This document shows, piece by piece, positions 52,810-64,000 of a stretch of DNA of 64,000 bases. A program made the translations under genes and the position numbers. Numbering within the stretch: the first letter of the stretch is position 1; every line of letters starts with the position of its first letter. The notes beneath the pieces are model-generated. The model saw nothing but the letters and a program-made list of their open reading frames with translations. It had not been told where the DNA came from and made no database searches. Origin of the DNA: Nilaparvata lugens (taxonomy: Eukaryota > Arthropoda > Insecta > Hemiptera > Delphacidae); NCBI RefSeq assembly GCF_014356525.2, contig NC_052511.1:49110475-49174474 (forward strand), given 5' to 3'.

Positions 52810-53434
52810 TACTAGTAGTTCTGTGAACAGTAGACCTCGTGCAGTAATATCGACGTCCCAAACCATAAGCACTACCACACTGATACACCAACTATTTATT
52901 TGATCAGATAATGCTTACACAAGATTCAATTATATAACGCTTTCCGGAATTTAGCGCGAGAAAACCAGAAGACATCTAGGCGCCCAGACGAGCTGTTATA
53001 AGTTCTTTGCATCCTATTTTAATAGTGCATAAAAATTGCAATCAATGAGGCATGCAATTTATAGTCTACACAGATGTTAATTTTTTTCCAAGTTACATTG
53101 AGATATTATTGAATGCAATAAATTTATAGTCAACTCGACAGCTGATTTATGATGAATAATTCTAAAGTCTGATTTTTACTCTAATATTGACGTATGAAGG
53201 AGGCTCCTTTTTCCTTTAATATTATCCTTGGAATGCAAAATTTCCAAAAACCGTGTATATACGTCGACGCGCAATTTAAAAAGGAATATACCTGTAAAAT
53301 TTCTTGAAAATCTATTACCGCGTTTCGCCGTAAATGCGCGACATATAAACATTTAAACATTTGAACATTTAAACATTAAGAGAAATGCCAAACCGTCAAC
53401 TTGAATCTTAGACCTCACTTCGCTCGGTCAATAA
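52810..53434 (-). mobile_element. Family B copy without insertions
   Basis: ACTAGTAGTTCTGTGAACAG at 52811 to CTTCGCTCGGTCAATA at 53432. It serves as the uninterrupted reference for the nested copies at 7.2, 18.3 and 20.1 kb. Confidence 0.75.
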
Positions 53435-53438
53435 ATTA

Positions 53439-53688
53439 TCTATACTATAATAAAGGAAAGAACTAGCTTATACACTTACGGGATAGGAAATTCCCGTTTG
53501 ACGCATCATCACGTCTGACTCACGTCTACTCAACTGATTAACTTGAAATTTCGCATATCGATTTTTAATTCACCGATGCTTGTGACTATCGATTCACCTA
53601 TTTTAAATTCTTCAAGATTTCAGTAGGTCAAGTTCTCAGTTTATCAAATTTCCAATAAGTCCTTTACGGAGCTCGGGTAACCTGCTAG
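53439..53688 (+). mobile_element. Complete 250-bp non-autonomous Helitron
   Basis: Begins TCTATACTATAATAAAG and ends with a near-palindromic hairpin TTACGGAGCTCGGGTAA, 4 bases, then CTAG. The base before is A and the base after is T, the AT target expected for Helitrons. There is no Rep/helicase coding. A degraded relative lies at 23088-23318. Confidence 0.8.
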
Positions 53689-53704
53689 TTTCATTAATTT
53701 ATAT

Positions 53705-54560
53705 TTTATTTATATTAAGCGAGCAATTTCTGTATTTTTATATTTGGTTATTTATTGGTTATTTATGTCCAACGGATCTCGAAACGGCTCTAACGATTTC
53801 CACGAAATTTGGAACATAGTAGGTTTATGAATAATTGTGATATAAAAATTCGATTGCACTAGGTCTCATCCCTGGGAAAACTCGCTGAAATGTCGTTAGG
53901 AAATCGCTGAAATGTCGATAGGAGAAAAACGTGGCTGATCCTCTGTCATGTCAATGCCTTCTATGTACGGTAGCTGATACAGGTTTATTGATGTAATTAT
54001 TAACTGTTCATCCTCGTCGATTATCCTATTATATTAAGCGAGCAATTTCTGTATTTTTATATCTTGTTATTTATATTTATTTATGGTTATTTATGTCCAA
54101 CGGATCTCGTGAACGGCTCTAACGATTTCCACGAAATTTGGAACATAGTAGGTTTATGATATGAAAATTCGATTGCACTAGGTCTCATCCCTGGGAAAAC
54201 TTGCTGAACGACATTATAAGGATAATTCATCCTTATAAAAACAGCTAAAGCTTTCAGGTCGTGTGAGAATTTCGGAAGTGAGTGAGCGAGTGCGTGTGTG
54301 GGAGAGGGACAAAATTATTACTCAGCTGTTGAACTATTGCAATCATTCAATCAGGTACTTAGTGACGGTTGCATAAAAGCCGGTTAAATTTTAATCCTGA
54401 TCAATTCCAGGAGAACCATTCAGAGAAGCCGTGTTTTTAAAGTGGTCTTCTCTGATTTGCTTCACATGAAATTAATAAGGATTAAAATTTAACCGACTTT
54501 TTGTGTAGCCGGGTCTTTGTGATAGATTTTTGCATTTCACTGGGAAATAATCTCAATCCA
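53705..54560 (+). mobile_element. Two family H2 copies with family C and MITE P2
   Basis: The first H2 (about 53715-53935) runs into a family C fragment (53940-54017). A second H2 starts at about 54026 with CCTATTATATTAAGCGAGCA and continues past MITE P2 (54361-54516) to 'ctgggaaataatctcaatcc'. Confidence 0.65.
54361..54516. mobile_element. Palindromic MITE P2, copy 3
   Basis: 'acggttgcataaaagccggt' pairs with 'aaccgactttttgtgtagcc'. It sits at the same point of H2 as the 26446 copy. Confidence 0.75.
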
Positions 54561-54603
54561 CTGTGATTAGATAGAACCTTTCGGTATAAACTATAAATAT
54601 GAG

Positions 54604-55440
54604 GAGAAGAAGAAGAAGAAACAAAGACAAAAGATATATCTACAACCAACTAAAACAATCGATGAAATGCAAATTAAATGTAAGAAGAAGATGGAAAAGA
54701 AAAACAAGAAGAAGAAGAAGAAGAAGAAGAAGAAGAAGAAGAAGAAGAAGAAGATGAAGAAGAAGAAGAAGAAGAAGAAGAAGAAGAAGAAGAAGAAGAA
54801 GAAGAAGAAGAAGAAGAAGAAGAAGAAGAAGAAGAAGAAGAAGAAGAAGAAGAAGAAGAAGAAGAAGAAGAAGAAGAAGAAGAAGAAGAAGAAGAAGAAG
54901 AAGAAGAAACAAAGACAAAAGATATATCTACAACCAACTAAATCAATCGATGAAATGCAAATTAAATGTAAGAAGAAGATGGAAAAGAAAAACAAGACAA
55001 AAGATATATCTACAACCAACTAAATCAATCGATGAAATGCAAATTAAATGTAAGAAGAAGATGGAAAAGAAAAACAAGAAGAAGAAGAAGAAACAAAGAC
55101 AAAAGATATATCTACAACCAACTAAATCAATCGATGAAATGCAAATTAAATGTAAGAAGAAGATGGAAAAGAAAAACAAGAAGAAGAAGAAGAAACAAAG
55201 ACAAAAGATATATCTACAACCAACTAAATCAATCGATGAAATGCAAATTAAATGTAAGAAGAAGATGGAAAAGAAAAACAAGAAGAAGAAGAAGAAGAAG
55301 AAGAAACAAAGACAAAAGATATATCTACAACCAACTAAAACAATCGATGAAATGCAAATTAAATGTAAGAAGAAGATGGAAAAGAAAAACAAGAGGAAGA
55401 AGAAAGATAGAGAAGTGGGAGAAGAGAAGAATAAGTGGAA
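54604..55440 (+). repeat. GAA-linked minisatellite, 6 units
   Basis: ACAAAAGATATATCTACAAC begins at 54627, 54915, 54997, 55099, 55201 and 55312. Each unit has the same core of about 80 bp plus a variable GAA stretch. 54707-54908 is a GAA run of about 200 bp with one ATG interruption. Four unit spacings are multiples of 3 and one (82) is not. Read in frame the unit gives KQRQKIYLQPTKSIDEMQIK and a Lys-rich linker, the longest frame being 173 codons (54950-55471). I regard it as a repeat array, not a proven gene. Confidence 0.92.
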
Positions 55441-55444
55441 AAAG

Positions 55445-56020
55445 GAAAGTAATATGAGGGAGCATATTTAAGTTCCTGAGTTGTAAAATGAATGAATGAA
55501 GATGAAAAAGTTCTGACATCTGAATCCTGTATTATCTCAGTTTTAAGGAAGAATCCAGATTCATGTCATCTTAACGTTGAATTATAACTGTAGATAGAGC
55601 AAATCATCTCAAACTCTCGTCTCAAGTTTTCGCTAACTTTTGATGGCATAAAATATTTACAGACTTCATGAGATTCCGTTGTGATGACTTTGAGACCACA
55701 ATGACTTCCGCTATAAATGTATTCATCTCCCACTTCGAAACTTCGTAGCGTTTTTGTCCTATGTCCATGAATAACCTGATGTAAATAATCTATAATGATA
55801 AATAACCTAATAAAAATAACCTATAAATGGGTGCAATACATTTATACACATAAATGGTTGCAGCCATTATGATGTGTTACATTCCCGGTTTTTACTAGTA
55901 ACCATCGGATTTATCATGAAAAATGACTTCACAACAATTTTTCTTTGCTTCATTATGAAGAGAATGGAACCTGATTTGTCAAAATCGATTCATAAATAAC
56001 TGAGTTACAACGGAAAAACT
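55445..56020. other. Unique-looking DNA
   Basis: Ordinary AT-rich sequence. No reading frame or repeat recognised. Confidence 0.4.
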
Positions 56021-56026
56021 AAAAAA

Positions 56027-58703
<2,677 letters not shown>

Positions 58704-59460
58704 ACTATAACGCTGGAGACACACGAGGTCTGCTATCTCTTCATAGTGAATGATTTAATAGAATCAACAGTTGCCAACAGTTTGCAATTGAAATAATAAC
58801 ATTTTCTCGAATTTCGAGCTTATTTTAAATTTTAGGTAAAAATGTTACTGAACATTAATTGAAGAGATTTTCATGCTTAATCTTTTCCATTTGGAATTTT
58901 TTGTTTAAATTGTATCTGAAGCATGATAATTGGAAATCTAAAATAAAACTTTACCTAGATGGGGCGGAGCTCCTGAAATTCTACAGATATGGGACTTGTG
59001 GCAGTTGATAAAGCTTAACAATGACTATTTTAGGTATAAATTTAATCAAAATCGTTGAAGCCATTTCCGAGAAAATTGCGAAAAACCTGTTTTTGACGCC
59101 ATTTTAGCCGCCATCTTGAATCGGATTTGATCGAAATTGTTCGTGTCGGATCCTTATAGGGGAAGGACCGTACGTCCAAATTTCAAGGTCTTCAAATTGG
59201 GAGAATGACTTGAAGACTGGAGATTGGGAGATGAGATATTGTATACACAGAGCACCACACCACACACACCAACCACACACACACACACACACAACACACA
59301 CAACACACACACACACACACACACAACACACACCCACACACCACACACAACACACACACACACAACACACACACACACACCACACAAACACACAACACCC
59401 ACACCACACACACACACACACACAACACACACACACACACACACACCACACAACCACACA

Positions 59461-59500
<40 letters not shown>

Positions 59501-59530
59501 CACACACACAACACACACCCACACACCACA

Positions 59531-59561
<31 letters not shown>

Positions 59562-59564
59562 CAG

Positions 59565-59598
<34 letters not shown>

Positions 59599-59680
59599 CA
59601 CACCACACACACACACACACACCACACCACACACACACACACACACACAACACAACACACACACACCACACACACACACC

Positions 59681-59714
<34 letters not shown>

Positions 59715-61885
59715 ACACACACACAACCAACACACACAGACCAATAACTAAAAAACTTTTTGGACTCAGGGGACCTTAAAACGTATAGAAATTCAGAAAA
59801 TGGGGTACCTTAATTTAACTGTTTTGCGCGTGCGATAAAGTCGCGCATTACGCTATTCTTCCATTTAGTACCGTTCACCATATGAACAGAATATGATCGT
59901 CGTCATATTCAGAAAAAAAAGAATTCATGTAATCATTTCTTCCATTTATTTAGTACCATTCACCATAGTAGAACATAAAAATCGTCTTTATCACTGTTCA
60001 AGAGAATCGCACCATATAAAACAGGATAATCCTCTTCATAACTGAGAGAATTTATCAGAACGGATTACAGGACGGTTTTACTCCCTTAATCCCCGTTCCC
60101 TTGTGTACTTGTGTAAATGGGCACTTGTGTTCCTTGTGTAATGGGACATTTGTATAAGAGTAAAGTTTGTTACACGATGCCACAGCTATAGTGGAGTCCA
60201 CGTTATAATGGCAGTGGAGAAAGATAGGAGAGCAGCGTTGCCGATTCTCTCCCTTGCCACTATAAAGGATACCTCTCTCTCTCTTTCTCACTATCTCTCT
60301 CTTTTTCACTCTCTCTCTCTCTCTCATATCCCTCTCATAATCATTTCCCTCCACTCCCAAGTAAAAATTATGGTTTTTCTCTTTTTTATTTCTTTATTTG
60401 GTTTTTACTTATTGATATTTTTTTCAAATTTTTTTCGCTTAGACATAATATTTCGTTTGAATTTTCAACTCTCTTTTTTTTACGGTTAAGTGCTAAAGGG
60501 GAGAGTATCCTTGTTACCCTCTCTGAGAATGGACTTCTCAAGGTCCAAACTTCACCGTTTCATTTGAAAACATTACAGTAGTACCTTAACTTTTGCATTT
60601 TTCAACATTATTCTCGCTCAATATTATTGTAGAGCTCATCAGTTTAATATGATTCACCATGCCATTTTACCGATACTGGTATTTATTTTTAACGCTAGAA
60701 CGTAAGTTGAATTAAGTTTAATTATAAAACAGGATAATCCTCTTCATAACTGAGAGAATTTATCAGAACGGGATTACAGGAACGGTTTTACTCCCTTAAT
60801 CCCCGTTCCCTTGTGTACTTGTGTAAATGGGCACTTGTGTTCTTGTGTAATTGGACATTTGTATAAGAGTAAAGTTTGTTACACGATGCCACAGCTATAG
60901 TGGAGTCCACGTTATAATGGCAGTGGAGAAAGATAGGAGAGCAGCGTTGCCGATTCTCTCCCTTGCCACTATAAAGGATACCTCTCTCTCTTTCTCACTA
61001 TCTCTCTCTTTTTCACTCTCTCTCTCTCTCTCATATCCCTCTCATAATCATTTCCCTCCACTCCCAAGTAAAAATTATGGTTTTTCTCTTTTTTATTTCT
61101 TTATTTGGTTTTTACTTATTGATATTTTTTTCAAATTTTTTTCGCTTAGACATAATATTTCGTTTGAATTTTCAACTCTCTTTTTTTTACGGTTAAGTGC
61201 TAAAGGGGAGAGTATCCTTGTTACCCTCTCTGAGAATGGACTTCTCAAGGTCCAAACTTCACCGTTTCATTTGAAAACATTACAGTAGTACCTTAACTTT
61301 TGCATTTTTCAACATTATTCTCGCTCAATATTATTGTAGAGCTCATCAGTTTAATATGATTCACCATGCCATTTTACCGATACTGGTATTTATTTTTAAC
61401 GCTAGAACGTAAGTTGAATTATGTTTTGTTAAACGCATGAATAAAGGAATCTGAATCTCTCTTCGGAATGTATCTCCTAGAACCTTTTAGAATACTCCAC
61501 TCTTGAAAAACACAATGCCATAATCAATCTTGTATAGTCAGGTCCACGTCAGTGGAGAAAGATAGGAGAAAAGCGTTGCTGAGTCTCCACCTTGTCACTG
61601 CCTTCTATAAAGGATAGATGATACCGGTATATCTGATGTGATACTGACTGTTCATTCTTGTTTGAAATGATCAATTGGAATTTATTCGTTATTATACAAG
61701 CTTTTCAATTATTTAATAATTATATTTAAATGATTGAAGTCAGATATTCTGTTAATTATTAGTCAATATCGGGGACCAAGTTTCGCTCTGAAGTAAAAAA
61801 GCATAGAAAATTTATTACGAAAGAAGGAATTATAATAACATTCATAGTTCATACAGAAATGTTCTATCTAATCACAGTCAATTGG
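58704..61885 (+). repeat. Tandem array unit 2 (about 3.18 kb, internally duplicated)
   Basis: Same order as unit 1. The CA tract is 59251-59739. A segment of about 709 bp is itself duplicated in tandem (60015-60723 and 60724 to about 61432). The landmark ATAAAACAGGATAATCC begins at 60015 and 60724. The join reads 'gaattaagtttaattataaa'. Confidence 0.92.
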
Positions 61886-62435
61886 ACTATAACGCTGGAG
61901 ACACACGAGGTCTGCTATCTCTTCATAGTGAATGATTTAATAGAATCAACAGTTGCCAACAGTTTGCAATTGAAATAATAACATTTTCTCGAATTTCGAG
62001 CTTATTTTAAATTTTAGGTAAAAATGTACTGAACATTATTGAGAGATTTTCATGCTTAATCTTTTCCATTTGGAATTTTTTGTTTAAATTGTATCTGAAG
62101 CATGATAATTGGAAATCTAAAATAAAACTTTACCTAGATGGGGCAGAGCTCCTGAAATTTCTACAGATATGGGACTTGTGGCAGTTGATAAAGCTTAACA
62201 ATGACTATTTTAGGTATAAATTTAATCAAAATCGTTGAAGCCATTTCCGAGAAAATTGCGAAAAACCCTGTTTTTGACGCCATTTTAGCCGCCATCTTGA
62301 ATCGGATTTGATCGAAATTGTTCGTGTCGGATCCTTATAGGGGAAGGACCGTACGTTCCAAATTTCAAGTCATTCAAATTGGGAGAATGACTTGATGACT
62401 TGGGAGATTGGGAGATGAGATATTGTATACACAGA

Positions 62436-62509
<74 letters not shown>

Positions 62510-62616
62510 ACCACACACCACACACACACACACACACCACACACCACACACACACCACACACCACACACACACACACACACACCACACACACACACACAC
62601 ACACCACACACACACA

Positions 62617-62676
<60 letters not shown>

Positions 62677-62685
62677 CACACACCA

Positions 62686-62729
<44 letters not shown>

Positions 62730-64000
62730 CACACACACCACACACACACACACACACACCACACACCACACACACACACACACACACACCACACACACAC
62801 AGACCAATAACTAAAACCACTTTTTTGGACTCAGGGGACCTTAAACGTATAGAAATTCAGAAATTGGGGTACCTTAATTTAACTGTTTTGCGCGTGCGAT
62901 AAAGTCGCGCATTACGCTATTCTTCCATTTAGTACCGTTCACCATATGAAACAGAATATGATCGTCGTCATATTCAGAAAAAAAAGAATTCATGTAATCA
63001 TTTCTTCCATTTATTTAGTACCATTCACCAGTAGAACATAAAAATCGTCTTTATCACTGTTCAAGAGATCGCACCATATAAACAGGATAATCCTCTTCAT
63101 AACTGAGAGAATTTATCAGAACGGGATTACAGAAACGGTTTTACTCCCTTAATCCCCGTCCCCTTGTGTACTTGTGTAAATGGGCACTTGTGTTCTTGTG
63201 TAATTGGACATTTGTATAAGATAAAGTTTGTTTTACACGATGCCACAGCTATAGTGGAGTCCACGTTATAATGGCAGTGGAGAAAGATAGGAGAGCAGCG
63301 TTGCCGATTCTCTCCCTGCCACTATAAAGGATACCTCTCTCTCTCTTTCTCACTATCTCTCCTCTTTTTCACTCTCTCTCTCTCTCTCTTCATATCCCTC
63401 TCATAATCATTTCCCTCCACTCCCAATTAAAAATTATGGTTTTTCCTCTTTTTTTTTTCTTTATTTGGTTTTTACTTATTGATATTTTTTTCAAATTTTT
63501 TTTCGCTTAGACATTATTCGTTTGAATTTTCAACTCTCTTTTTTACGGTTAAGTGCTAAAGGGAGAGTATCCTTGTTACCCTCTCTGAGAATGGACTTCT
63601 CAAGGTCCAACTTCACCGTTTCTTTGAAAACATACAGTAGTACCTTAACTTTTGCATTTTTCAACATTATTCTCGCTCAATATTATTGTAGAGCTCATCA
63701 GTTTAATATGATTCACCATGCCATTTTACCGATACTGGTATTTATTTTTAACGCTAGAACTAGTTGAATTATGTTTTGTAAACGCATGAATAAGGAATCT
63801 GAATCTCTCTTCGGAATGTATCTCCTAGAACCTTTTAGAATACTCCACTCTTGAAAAACACAATGCCATAATCAATCTTGTATAGTCAGGTCCACGTCAG
63901 TGGAGAAAGATAGGAGAAAAGCGTTGCTGAGTCTCCACCTTGTCACTGCCTTCTATAAAGGATAGATGATACCGGTATATCTGATGTGATACTGACTGTT
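61886..64000 (+). repeat. Tandem array unit 3 (cut by window end)
   Basis: CA tract 62441-62799. The unit runs to the edge of the window within the second family C piece, so the array probably continues. Many single-base losses relative to units 1 and 2 fall in homopolymers. Confidence 0.9.

Noticed and set aside
54591..55392. Phe-, Leu- and Ser-rich minus-strand frames
   Set aside because: They are the antisense of the GAA minisatellite.

Overview
This window looks like non-genic chromosome from an insect, most probably a planthopper (Delphacidae, Nilaparvata-like). The reasons are the AT-rich background, the very high density of small transposable elements, and repeat families that I associate from memory with planthopper genomes. 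The species is an inference that I could not check. I found no intact host gene, tRNA, rRNA or CRISPR array. Nearly all long open reading frames come from (CA)n, (GA)n or (GAA)n tracts. The only protein homology I can defend belongs to decayed mobile elements.

Layout. 1-5 kb: AT-rich DNA with a 68-bp and a 77-bp tandem repeat, a palindromic MITE and a Harbinger-like element carrying a broken MADF exon. 5.06-6.75 kb: a hAT transposon relic with a recognisable transposase C-terminus. 7-10 kb: nested dispersed families and two TIR elements. 10-12 kb: purine/pyrimidine tracts and a 100-N gap. 12.8-13.3 kb: a MITE inside a MITE. 14-23 kb: a family A element, a hairpin satellite with a 102-bp period, and a 1.8-kb tandem duplication carrying two RTE-type reverse transcriptase remnants. 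23-39 kb: Helitron-like pieces, palindromes, an 877-bp TIR element with a 9-bp target duplication, RTE tails and GAA tracts, then a second 100-N gap. 39-43.5 kb: two nearly identical non-LTR retrotransposon copies. 44.5-45.2 kb: a palindromic 94-bp array. 49.6-50.9 kb: two Tourist-like MITEs that share one TAA. 53.4 kb: a complete short Helitron. 54.6-55.4 kb: a GAA-linked minisatellite. 56-64 kb: a degenerate tandem array of 2.6-3.2 kb units with huge CA tracts.

Repeat names used below. Family A: about 0.85 kb, starts near TCTGGTGTGGCGCACTC, has an internal CA repeat and a 3' hairpin built on ACTTTCCTT/AAGGAAAGT. Family B: one end reads ACTAGTAGTTCTGTGAACAG, the other ends near a 'cctcacttcgctcggtc' motif. 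Family C: short, contains GTCCACGTTATAATGGCAGT. Family D: contains TATATTTCGCACCTAGG and ends GTGGGGCGAAAA. Family H2: starts CCTATTATATTAAGCGAGCA. Family T: a 3' tail family ending in (TCAA)n. Apart from their TE remnants, these sequences do not form a pathway. The biology on show is transposon nesting, MITE-to-satellite conversion and microsatellite birth from element tails. Single-base homopolymer differences between near-identical copies, together with the two fixed-size gaps, suggest a lightly polished long-read assembly.
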